Shown: in pieces, positions 25,277-36,529 of the stretch
Numbering within the stretch: the first letter of the stretch is position 1
How the letters are laid out: each line of letters opens with the position of its first letter
NCBI GenBank assembly: GCA_022264855.1
Contig: JABYQU010000061.1
Coordinates: forward strand, 1-64,000
Source of the DNA: Lenzites betulinus
Taxonomy: Eukaryota; Basidiomycota; Agaricomycetes; Polyporales; Polyporaceae
DNA length: 64,000 nt
Direction: 5' to 3'
Position numbers and translations under genes: made by a program
The notes under the pieces: model-generated
What the model was told of the DNA's origin: nothing
Databases searched by the model: none
The model's input: the letters and a program-made list of their open reading frames with translations, nothing else

Positions 25277-26145
25277 ATGGCCCCCAAACACCCCGCTTTC
25301 TCTGTCTTGACCGCGGCCGACTTCGATCCGAACGCCGCACCCCGCATCACCCGGCACGCCAGCCTGTGCACCGAGCTGCGTACGAAGATGACAGCCAAGT
25401 ATCGTGAGTCTCCATTCGTGTCCATGCGCAGTTTGTTCCTGACACTCACCGCTCACCAGGGGAGCTCGTCGGCGACGAGGGCGCACACCTCCACTACGCC
25501 GTCGACCGCTACGCCAAACTCGTCGTCATCGCGCACGGAGTCCGGCTCGTCGGGTGGCCAAGCGACCTTCCCTACGTCAGCTTCAACAGCATCCGCGGCG
25601 GGATCCCCGTCCTGCAGCGGCTCCTTCGCCTCTGGGACGACGGCACGATGCACTTCGAGCGCGCCAGCGCGGACTTCGTCGCGGACGCCCGCCGCGATGC
25701 GCACTCCGTCTATCCCAGCAGCACGCCCGCGCCTGCGCCGTCGCCCCCGACTGTCGTCCCGGCCGTTGTGCTGCACCCCGCGAGCCTGCACGTGCTCGGT
25801 GTGCAGCTTACCTCGACACAGCCGTCCGCGGTGCCCGACGCGCCCGCGTGCCCGCACATCCAGCGCTGGGACACGAAGGTGCCCCGGGGGCAGAAGCTCA
25901 GTGGTCCGTACCGCCGCGCACGCGTGCTCCCGAAGGAGGGCATCAAGAGCGCGGCGTACGTGCTCGACTCGGACGGGGAGGACGCGGGCGGGGCGGCGGG
26001 GGGGTTGCAGCACGGCGGCGATGGGCTCGGGATGCCCTGCATGACGAACGACCCGGTGGGGAGCTTCTTGCAGGTGACGGAGGAGGACTGGCTCGCCCTT
26101 GCGATGGCCGGGATGGCGTGCATGGGTGCTGCACTGGAGTACTAG
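25277..26145 (+). CDS. Uncharacterised GWP-motif protein, copy 3 (270 aa)
   Basis: Exon 1 is 25277-25403 and exon 2 is 25460-26145, joined in frame across a 56-nt intron that is 6 nt longer than in copy 1. The product has 270 residues with the same central GWP block. The tail differs slightly (DSDGEDAGGAAGG, then LQHGGDGLGMPCM). The reading frame is open from ATG to TAG. Confidence 0.75.
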
Positions 26146-29100
26146 ATGCCCGGCGTTGTGGACATATTTTGCTATCTTGGCTTGTTAGTAGCGCACACTG
26201 TTTATGTCGTATATATTGCCATGTTTTGATTCTCACGCGCGTCGCACGGGCTGAGCGAGACCGTAGCAAAAGTGTGAACGCGTTGCGATGAGCCGGCGCT
26301 TGAATCTTGGAGTTTGGTATGCCTGCCTGATATGGAACTTTGGAACTGCTCAGCGCTCGATCACATCTTCCTTCTGCTCTCCCATGGGCCACGCTCGTTT
26401 CCTTCGAGCACGCGGAGCAGCCCTCTGCGGCACGAAGCGAACATTGCAGAACGTTGACGCAACATGTATCTAATATCCTTGGGCGCACAAGTCTCTCAAT
26501 CAGTCACCGCAGCCGGGAACACCTTCGCGCTGCAAGCCGCCCTCGTATCGGCCTCGTATGGCGCCCTGTGTCCCGCGCGCCGCCCGCGCAAGCGCACGAG
26601 GGCTATCTGAAGCTTCTTTCAGTATCGTACAGGTGCCCCATTAGATCTCCCGGCACGAAACAAGCTGACTATTCATGATTTCTAGCCATTCCCGGAGCAC
26701 TTCGGCACGCGTCTCGCAATGTCGTCAGCGCACTGTCCCGTGCACCCACCGGCGTCGAATCCACGTCCGTGCATGCCCCTCGCCTCTCCTCGGCTCCCCT
26801 ATACGAAGCCCACCGCGTAGCAAGTCGCCGTGAAGAGCTGCGGCCGAATCTTTCTCGCATTTGCGAAAGATCCCTCTCGCGTGGCTCAACGACGCAACCG
26901 CCAGACTCGCCCTCTCGACGCCAGTATGCCAGTACCGGGGCGCATATACCCTGCAAGTTTCGGGCCGGTCCGCGAAGATCTCATTTGCGCCTATTTCCGT
27001 CATTTCATGGACACAAACACCAAATCGTGCGCAGGCAGCCGTATTCGCCTATGCGCGCGCTGTTTCTTCGTAAGGATAGTCGTTCGAACATACGAAACAC
27101 GCCTGCCAAGTTTCAGCGCGAACGAAGCAAGTCTCAAAATCAGCAATTTCGCGCGTTTTCGAGGATCGGTTCAGAAACCCGCCGACCGCGCATCGGCTTC
27201 GCATCCCCTGGGCTTGCAACTTGGTAGGCACGTTCTTATATACACTGTGCACGCCTGCGCTGACATTTGACGTGTTCAGAGTGGAAGCGAGCTGCGCGCT
27301 CTTTGCGCGGACTTATGCCGCGGGCGTGCACGAAAATACCCCCCGCCCCGCTCCGGACGCCCGCCCCGGCGCCCCGTCACTTCGTACGCATGCTGCCACG
27401 CTCTCGTAGAAGGACGGGGCCTGCCCCGTCATGCGCACAGTGATGCGGAGGGATCCCTCGCGCTGCGCTGGCATCATCAGGACAACACCGGACTCTCAAG
27501 GCCGCCGCAGCACTGTGTTCGCATGCCCGTGCGCTGAACCTTCGTGTGGACGGTCGCTGGAGCACACGCAATGGGCCTGCCAAGTTTCAGCACGAACGGA
27601 GCAAGTCCCACAATCGGCCGTTTCGCGCATTTTCGGGGGCGCGTCCAGAGAATCGCCCGCCGCGTCTCGGCTTCACGTCCATTTGCTCCGCCATTTGGTA
27701 CGTTGACTCGCACTCATGTGGTGCGCGCATGGGCTGACTTTCGCCGTGATTAGAGCAGAACCGAACTGCGCAGACTTCCTGCACACTCGGCGCCCGCCGG
27801 AATAAACGCGCCAGCCCTCGACGAGCGTCCCGGCGCCCTGCCGCTTCGCACGCACGCTCCCGTTTGCGGACGGCGTCTTCCCTGGCATGCGTCAGGCAAG
27901 ACGGGCGCATTCCTGTAGCGGCGGCGTCCCCAGGACGCGACTCAGAACACAGCGGCGCGGCCGCATCAGCCGTGCTACGGCGGCGACCTGGGTCAGTATA
28001 CTCGCGGGCGCGGGCGGCGCCAGCTTTGTATCTTTGTACGCCATCCGTGCGAGGACATGGTAAGTGTTGTGTGCGTATGCGAGCTCGCACTCGCCGCAGG
28101 ACGGCGTCGTACCCCCTCGCATGGCGAATACAAGGCGGAAATCGGCCGCCCCGCCGGCGAGTGCTTCATGCACTGTCGGACAACAGCCGTGACTCGATGG
28201 GTACAACCAAACGAAGAAATCGGGCCCCGTTCGGGAGGTGCATGCAGCCCGCGCGCTCCGGGAGCTGACGTGCATCATTTCGGTTCCTCACTGTGAGTAT
28301 AGTAGATAAGTATGGTTGTGCCCCCCGCGTCTGCGATGCCCCGACGCCCCCCTCCCCCGCTACGCAGGCTCCCGCGACCCCGCCCTCTGCGCTGCCCGTC
28401 CGCTTCTCTCTGCGCTGCCGGTTCCCCTCCCTGTCGTGCCCGTCTCCCGCCATTCACCGCGATCCGAAGTGAGCTTGAGGCAAGGTGCTCGAGAGGAGGG
28501 CCGTATCCACAGACGGCGACGCGTAAGAGGTGAGTACGCCGTCCGTTCGCAGTTTGCTGCACTCTCATACCTTACCAGGGCTTCCGCTGCACGCACTGGA
28601 CTCGCCGGGACGGTACCGGTCGGTGCACGAAGCGACGAAGTCGCCCGGGAGAGCGGAGCCCAACGCGCGCAACTCGAACGTCCAAGTCGATGGGCTGCGT
28701 ATCCGCGTGCCGCCGTGCAGCGGCGGCAGACTTCTCGGCGCGACCGGTGGGTGGCGTAGCGCGGCGCCCGGGGAGGGCTGGCGTTGGGATGTCCTGAAAG
28801 TAAGTCTCAATTTCGATAAAGTCGCGGTGTCCCATTTCTAACACTCTTCGCGTAGCGCAGGGCGCCTTCGACTCGACGCACACCGGCAGGCTCTCGCACC
28901 AGCGGGGAACCGTTGTGGGGCAGCCGGATGGACAACCGAGCGAGAACGGCTCACGCGCAGAAGCTCGGACGCACGCGACCGTCAACTGTGCCGGCCTCCG
29001 GTCCAGTCTCGTCAAACGTGCTATTGTAGGGTGCGCTGTACGACAACGCGCGGGCCACCAGCGGCGAAACACACAAACTCCGGGGTGCACCCTAGCCACG

Positions 29101-29467
29101 GTGCGGGCGCAGCGGACCCGCCGCCAGCCTCACGCGGCCAGAGAACGGGAGCGCAGGGCGAACGCGGCGACGAGCGCGGCGTCCCCTGGCGGGCGGCGTG
29201 AGTCTGCGGGGCGGCCATCGTCGCCATTGCTCGCACAAGTGCGCGTGGGCTCCGGATGGCGCGAGTTCACGTCTTTGGTATGTACATCGAGCCGTCGGCG
29301 GTGGCGCAGTCGGAGAGAGGGCGAGCGGGATGAACGTATGGCAAGTAGCGTAGCGTAGAGTACCACCGTGTACGTTGTCCGAGAAGTAATAAAATATATT
29401 GCTGCGACTGTTACAACGACTGCTACTTGTGTCTAATGGACTCACCTTCCATGCAACTCCTACATCG

Positions 29468-29611
29468 CCCGCCGTCGAGTACTACTCCCCACTACCCCCC
29501 GTCGTCAGGAACTCCTCCCCTCCATCGCGCACCGTCGGATACTACTCTCCACTACCCCCCGTCGTCGGGAACTACTCCCCACTACCCCCCCTCGTCGGAT
29601 ACTACTCCCTA
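29468..29611 (+). repeat. Minisatellite at the TF 3' end, unit 3
   Basis: About five imperfect repeats of roughly 29 bp occur, for example actactccccactaccccc with a cgtcgtcggga spacer. The last repeat contains the TF stop codon on the minus strand (29611-29609). Confidence 0.8.
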
Positions 29612-31727
29612 CTGTCCACGCAGTCTATTCGATTCTTTCTGCGAACACATCCGCCGCCGGTCCGCGCCCGCCCACGCATGCTCGGCACCGTGCACACGCC
29701 TATTCAGCTGCTCCCGGACCCACGGTATCGGTTCCGAGAGCATTCCCTGGCCCTGGCGACAAAACGGGCGTGGTCAGTGATCCTGCTCCGGCTGCAGAAG
29801 CGGCGCCGTGCGCGCGTGCGTTCGCGTCGCACGTCGCACGACGCACTGCGGGCTCACCTCGAGTATCGCGAGATAACAGCACGGGTACATCGCGTGCATG
29901 AAACAGTAGCACCAAACGCCCGAGTTTGAGGATGTCTCGAACATCGTGACCTGGGTCTCGAGGTTCTCCTCTGTAAATTTCAGATGTCCTGGTAGGGACT
30001 CATGCCACGCCTATGTCCGGGAAACTTCAGCCACCGGACCGGTCGAGAAAGCGAGGGTACGTACGTCTAACGAGGGCTTGATGGCTGCGATGGCGGCCAC
30101 ACGTTCTGGTCCATCTTTAGTAGCTAGCGGCACCGAATGAGAGCGTTCTCAAACAGAACTTAGCGGCTCCCAAGACCTACCGATGATTGTTTCCACGTTG
30201 TGATATAGTTCCAGTATGCGGCACATGTGTCCGAACTGCGACGCATACCTTGTCCGGGGTGCAGGTCGGCGCAAGTACTCGGAGGCTGAGCACAGGATGA
30301 GCGCTGCGGAGCGGGAGCGTTCTCAATGGCATGGCACTTACTGGCAGAACTCGACAGCACGGCAAGCTCGAACGTGGTCTCGTCTATGGGTAGCCGGACG
30401 AGATCTGCGAGCTCGGCCATGCGCGGCAAAATAGGCTTGCGGGTGTATATGTTGCTGATCCACCCCATGGACTGTATCAGCCAGAAACACCGTCGCGTGC
30501 ACTCGCGGTCGATAAACTCAATGAGGGCTTCGGAGTTCGTCGGCGACGGCGGAGCAGTATTGTCGGAGTGGTGCACCTGCAGACCGTCCTCGAGGACCTG
30601 TAGCGCCAGCTCTGCTTCCGCGCAACCACACGCGGGAATTAATTCGTGATGATCAGCGCGCTCGATTTCTTTCACACAAGAAGGCGGACATATGACCCAC
30701 CGAAGTACCTGTAGTGACGGGTCCACGAGTGGCTCGCCGCCACTTCGTGCATCTCAAGCAGACACAGTGCCTGAGCCGTACTCACGGACGGTTCACATAA
30801 CAACCGCCCTGAGTTGTCGAACATGAGCGACAAAGCTTCCTGAAAAAATGGAACGCCAGCGAGGCGAGCGTGGGAGGCTTTGGCAGCGACAGACTTGCTG
30901 AGAGGCGCTGCGAGAGCGCACACGGTGAGCACCAGATGAAGCGGGACCTTGTTGAGGCTGAGGGCAGCGGAAAAAGACGGCTTGTGGAGTATCATCCGCT
31001 GAGGATTGCAGTGTGCGAAGAAGACTACGGCGCGATGATTAAAAATAGCGGAGGTGATTGTGAGGCAGAACAGAACATACTGTTCACGAGCTCGTGGGTC
31101 GTTGCAGGGTCCAGCAGCGCTGAGTTTCCGCGCTCTGGGGAGCATTCAGTCTTCGAACCCGAGGGCGGGCTTGAGCCCCCGCCGGGCTGGCCGCGCCGGG
31201 AACGTTTTGAAGTAGGGTCGCGTTCGATCCCGTTCTGAGGTGCGCTTGGTGGCGCATCTGCTGTTGCCTGCTCTGCCCATGGTAGCGGCTCAGAGGCCGG
31301 GGAGATCTGCGGAAAAGCACATTTAGAACCTCCGTCAGCTGATTGGAGAGCGCATCTACCGTGGCTATAGCGGCCGTAACAGGGCGTTCGGGATTGGGGT
31401 TTCTGGGAGCTGGCACAGGGCGTCCGGCCGCATCGGTGTACGTGCAGTTCTTCGATGCGTAATAGCTGCGGATGGTCAACAGCTGCACATGCTATCGACT
31501 AGGGGCTTACCAATTGGCGCAAGGGGCTAATGCGCAGAGTGTGAACGCGATGAGCAAATGCCCGGAACAAGTTGGACTTACCGGTTCCGTCGCACCGGCG
31601 TTTGCTCTTGTGGCAGGCATCGCATGCCTACGGATGCCGGTTGGGGGTAGAACGACGCAGGGAGGAGCGCGAGACGCACCTTGCTCAGTCGCTTTCGCTT
31701 TGGGCCCTTTACGAAAGCGACGGACAT
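29609..31727 (-). CDS. Zn2Cys6 fungal-specific transcription factor, copy D (intact, 495 aa)
   Basis: This is a predicted nuclear DNA-binding regulator. Exons on minus are 31727-31680, 31627-31582, 31526-31511, 31465-31360, 31306-31081, 31024-30701, 30611-30342, 30285-30181, 30114-30065, 30010-29858 and 29752-29609. They join in frame to 496 codons. Residues 1-16 are basic (KRKRLSK). Cysteines 18, 21, 28, 34, 37 and 44 form a perfect Zn2Cys6 cluster, encoded across exons 2-4 including a 16-nt exon. A Ser/Pro-rich linker with SKRSRRG follows. About residues 145-440 match the fungal-specific TF homology domain: FFAHCNPQRMILHKPSF, STAQALCLLEMHE, RRCFWLIQSMGW, RPAPRTRYASQFGHM, LPGHLKF and MHAMYPCCYL. 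The target genes are unknown. An AAG acceptor could replace CAG at exon 7. Confidence 0.85.
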
Positions 31728-31879
31728 GGATTCGCTTTCGGGATGGCGGCGGTCGTTAGGGGGGGCGGATGGGACAGACTGGGGGGAGAGCCTGGGGGTG
31801 GGGAGTTGCGACTTGAACGGGGCCTGTTGGGCTTCGGGCGGCGAGGACGGCATGGGAGTAACGGGTTGATCTATGCCAA

Positions 31880-32100
31880 TGATGGGTAGGACGATTGAGT
31901 AGAGGGACAGAGCGGGGAGCAGCTGAGGCGGGGGATAGGATGGGGCGCGAGAGGGTAAGCAGAGGAGCGGGGAGCAGCTGAGGCGGAGAGTAGGATGGGG
32001 CGAGAGAGGAGATGTTGGCGGCGGCAGGAAGACAAGAAGGGAACAAGAGAGGAGGAGATGGTGGTGGCAGGAAGACAAGAAATGCGGCGCGAGGAGGCGG
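31880..32100 (-). promoter_or_regulatory. Polypurine tract with local duplication (unit 4, upstream of copy D)
   Basis: This is the same tract as in unit 1, but here the segment agaggagcggggagcagctg with its flank occurs twice, about 65 bases apart (near 31908 and 31961). It lies 150-370 bases upstream of the start of the intact TF copy D. A promoter role is inferred from position and composition only. Confidence 0.4.
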
Positions 32101-35100
32101 GTATAAACGCGTCTGGCAGGGACTTAGCAGAACGCGCTCCGTTCCAACATCCTCCCACTCCCTTGGATCTTCTGCCGCGGCTCCGCGCCGTGCCCAAGCT
32201 TGAAGCTGTCCTCCGAGGTTCCGGGAGCTCCGAGTCGCCCCATCAAAGCAATCGCGTCGTGCCTGTAAATCTCGACTCGCCGATGCGGTTCCAACGGTTT
32301 GCAGCCCCCGCACTACAATTGCCTGTACTTACTGCCGCACGATGGGGCGGCGGCCGACGCAGGAGCGCACGCCGAGGATAGCTCGCCGGCGGCACTTGGA
32401 CGGTAATTAATGCGCGGCCTCCTTGCCGCCGGCACTCCCCGCATTCGCTGCACGACGTGCCTGATGTCATCCTCCAGAACTTGCGCAGGCTGCGAGCCCT
32501 CGCCGGCGCCCCTGAGCCAGTCGTCCACTCCACACCGACACATTAGATTGCCCAACACCGCGGCCGGCGCAGCCAAAGAGTCAATCCAGCATAGTGTGTC
32601 GCGCCCCGGCGGCACCGTGTCCGCAGACCATCACACTCCCGCAGCCGGCGCCCTCTGCAGCAGCCCCGCTTGCCCCCAGCTTTCGCCGTGCGCCGCAGAC
32701 TGTCCAGGGCCCGTTTAGGCAACGCCCACCTCTGGCCTTTCTGCTCTGCTCTCCCATTCCCCGCGCTCGACCGCCTCTCTCGCCCTGTGCCCGCCCTCGC
32801 TCCCCTGCCTCTGCTCCCGTCCTGCCGCTGTGCACGCCCACCGCCCGCTGCTCCGGCGCTCCGGCGCTGCCCCTCCCGTCCCCGGCCTCCCTCCCGCCGT
32901 GCCCCCCGCATCCACGCAGGTGCACTGGCCCGCGCCGACGCTCGCGACTACATGCCGCGCATACAAGCGTGCTACTGCTGCGACACCAGCCGTATCTAAC
33001 GCGTTCTACTACAGAGCGCCGCGGCCGCAGACGAGACGGCCGACGGCGGCATGCGTATAACCTCTTCGAGGCCGCCGACGTACATCGCGCAGTGCGCATA
33101 GCGAAGGCAGCGCGTTCCGCCTGCACCCCGCGCCGATGCCGACGAGTCCAACGTGTGCGCGAATGCGCCGCACCTGTACGTACCACATAGTAAGTGCATC
33201 GTCTGTAGCAAAAGTGAAGATAGGTACGTACATTCGCGCGATAGGCGCGTTAGACGAGCCGCGCGGTGAGCTGCACCTACACAACTGGTGAATGCTGCTG
33301 CGGGGCGTGAGCGAATGTAGGTACATACCGCAGTGCAGCACGCTAGATGGAGCAGGTGGACATCGTTGAGGTCGGCGCGCCCACTCGCCGCCTGAATACC
33401 GCCAGGCCGTGCGGCAAACGATATCCCCAGCTCGTGCGCGGGAGGACTAAGAGCTGGACGGTGAGCGTGGCCTACGAGCAAGAGCGGTACGCACCTGGGG
33501 GTTCCTGCGGGGCGGGGTGTGGGGATGAGACAAGGTGAGCACAATACATACACCATTTTCACGGCGTGCAGGTGCGGGCCCCGATCGCATGCCCGGGTCC
33601 TGCTCGGACACGGACTTGGACGTGCGGCGGGCGGCGGGCGTGGGGACGGGCAGGCCTTGTTCGCATGCCCGCGCCCTCGTCCGCGCGCGCCGTGCGCAAC
33701 TGTGCACGAATGCGTCTCGTGCGCCGACGAAGAGGGCAATAGACGAGGCGATTCCGTTCGCCGTGCCGTCACCGCGCGACGTGCAGTGCGCGTACACCAG
33801 CGTCCCGACGTCGCGCGGGGGCTTCGCATACGCACGAGGCGGCGAAGATGCCAGGAGTCGGTGTGGTTTCGCTTCTGACTTATTCCTGCAAGCCCTCCGC
33901 CTCCTGCTGACGCTGCATCGCACAGGCTGTACTACACACAACATAGGTCGTATTTGCATAGAATATACCATCTACAACTGCGAGAAACGGCATGCACGCC
34001 GACGGCCGCCTCGTCCACCGCGTCCACTGGCCCAGAGCACACGCGGATCCTCCCAAGACCCTCGTGCTCGCGCGCACGCGCCGCACCGGATCGCGACGAC
34101 GTCGGCCCAACGCCCTGAGCCCACGCCGAAAACAGCAGGACGGCGGGGCACGTTCCCGTTTCAGCACCCCGACGCGCCCCCTCGCGCGCTCGGCGGACGG
34201 ACGGCGATCGAGCGCGCCGCTGCTCGAACGCGCACAAGACCCTGCACGCGCGACGCAGGCATTTGTTGCTGTCATCTGGGGACGCGCGACGCTAGTGCTT
34301 CGCGGACGGGAGCCGACGAGGCCCGGCGACCGTATGCGTGTGCGGCGGACGTGTGCGCGGCGACTGGCGTGCGCGACATGGACCCACAACGCACACGCAC
34401 ACGGTGGGCTTCTCCCGGGGCTGCCTCCTGCGCGCACGCGGTCGTCGAGCTCGCCGTCGGGTTTCCGTGCGACATGCACCACTGCAACAGGACGCGGCAC
34501 GCCCGCCCGCCTCCCGGCCCGCAACGCGCCTCCTCGCCTCCCCATCCCCAGTGACGGACGCGTCGGCGCGGGCGCCCCGCCGTGCTCGCGCCCGCGTCGC
34601 TGGTGCGGGCACGCCCGCAGACGAGACGCCCGATCTGCAGCAGGTGATCGCCGGACGGGGAAGTCGGGGGGCGGACGTGTATAGTGTGAGCTCGAGCGGG
34701 AGTTCGCCGCCCCGAACAGCGTCGCGCCGTCATGGTGTGCGGGCCCGGCCGCGGCGGAGCGCCGACGTCGCGCGTGGTGCTCCTCGGGGCGCGGCGCCAG
34801 TGGGCGGGGCGGAAGCGTGATAGAAGCGTGCGCACGCCGGGGCGGTGGGGTGCGCGGTGGTTGGCTCGGCGGGGCGCGTGTCGTGCGTCGGCGGTCTGGG
34901 GGAGCTCACCGTTTGCTCTAGGTCGTCTGGCGGTGCGCGGGAGGCTGCAGCGCGGCGCGCGGCGAGTGTTCTAGCGGTTCGCGCGAGAGGCTCGCTCCCC
35001 GACGCGGGCATGGGTAGGTTCGCACTCAGGCGAGGGCGTTGCACTTGGCGAGAGAGCATCGCCGATTCTCGGCTACCGACGCGCGAGTAAGGAATAACGG

Positions 35101-35660
35101 TTGACTGTTTTGCTTTTTTAGGAGGTTAGCAAATACGTACACGTGTAAATGAAGACTCAGGGACTTGCGCGATGGCCTTGGTATCGTATAATGTAAGTAA
35201 ACTCCCTTCTCGGACGACATGTATATTGCCATTGAGCAGTCGCACAATCCAGCAGAGAATACCGGTGTGCGCGCGTGCAAGAGGCAGTACCAGACGACGA
35301 ATACAGTACAATACATCGCGCGAACAGGACTCGCGCAGAGTGTCGATGCCAATGCACGTGCTACCACTGGCAGCCACGATGGCCTTCACGCGGCCAGAGC
35401 TACGCCCAGCAAGCCCCGCGTGTCCGAACACGAATGAGCGAATACCAGCGCGACAATACCTGCATTTTCCACTTCGGAGCAAGATTCTCCACCTCGCGGG
35501 CCGGCCGCACCAAGGTTCCGAGCAACCGTGCTCCTGCCCTCGACGGTATGTGCCTATGCGATGCAATTTACGCTCGCCCGCCCCCCATTGTTGACACGCT
35601 CTTAAACCCGTCGCGCAGGATGCGCCCAGGGAGCACCCGCACACCCCTTCGTCCGCCCGA

Positions 35661-36529
35661 ATGGCCCCCAAACACCCCGCTTTCTCTGTCTTGACCGCGG
35701 CCGACTTCGATCCGAACGCCGCACCCCGCATCACCCGGCACGCCAGCCTGTGCACCGAGCTGCGTACGAAGATGACAGCCAAGTATCGTGAGTCTCCATT
35801 CGTGTCCATGCGCAGTTTGTTCCTGACACTCACCGCTCACCAGGGGAGCTCGTCGGCGACGAGGGCGCACACCTCCACTACGCCGTCGACCGCTACGCCA
35901 AACTCGTCGTCATCGCGCACGGAGTCCGGCTCGTCGGGTGGCCAAGCGACCTTCCCTACGTCAGCTTCAACAGCATCCGCGGCGGGATCCCCGTCCTGCA
36001 GCGGCTCCTTCGCCTCTGGGACGACGGCACGATGCACTTCGAGCGCGCCAGCGCGGACTTCGTCGCGGACGCCCGCCGCGATGCGCACTCCGTCTATCCC
36101 AGCAGCACGCCCGCGCCTGCGCCGTCGCCCCCGACTGTCGTCCCGGCCGTTGTGCTGCACCCCGCGAGCCTGCACGTGCTCGGTGTGCAGCTTACCTCGA
36201 CACAGCCGTCCGCGGTGCCCGACGCGCCCGCGTGCCCGCACATCCAGCGCTGGGACACGAAGGTGCCCCGGGGGCAGAAGCTCAGTGGTCCGTACCGCCG
36301 CGCACGCGTGCTCCCGAAGGAGGGCATCAAGAGCGCGGCGTACGTGCTCGACTCGGACGGGGAGGACGCGGGCGGGGCGGCGGGGGGGTTGCAGCACGGC
36401 GGCGATGGGCTCGGGATGCCCTGCATGACGAACGACCCGGTGGGGAGCTTCTTGCAGGTGACGGAGGAGGACTGGCTCGCCCTTGCGATGGCCGGGATGG
36501 CGTGCATGGGTGCTGCACTGGAGTACTAG
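35661..36529 (+). CDS. Uncharacterised GWP-motif protein, copy 4 (270 aa)
   Basis: Exon 1 is 35661-35787 and exon 2 is 35844-36529. I find no base difference from copy 3, intron included. It lies within the stretch where units 3 and 4 are nearly identical, so it cannot be told from copy 3 by sequence. Confidence 0.75.

Larger units (their letters stand above)
20548..30808. repeat. Tandem unit 3 of the ~10.3-kb array
   Basis: This is the third head-to-tail copy, 10261 bp long. From about 23270 to about 29920 it matches unit 4 almost base for base at offsets 10383 then 10384. I found only a single-base length difference (near 24418) in that stretch. Its left 2.7 kb is more degraded than unit 4, with many one-base losses between about 22540 and 22960. 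Confidence 0.95.

Noticed and set aside
24742..25449. 235-codon minus-strand open frame opposite the GWP gene start
   Set aside because: It runs antisense to exon 1 and the promoter side of the GWP gene, is shorter and different in units 1 and 2, and has no family signature.
29468..29611. CRISPR-like array
   Set aside because: Units of about 29 bp without unique spacers, eukaryotic context and no cas genes; this is a minisatellite.
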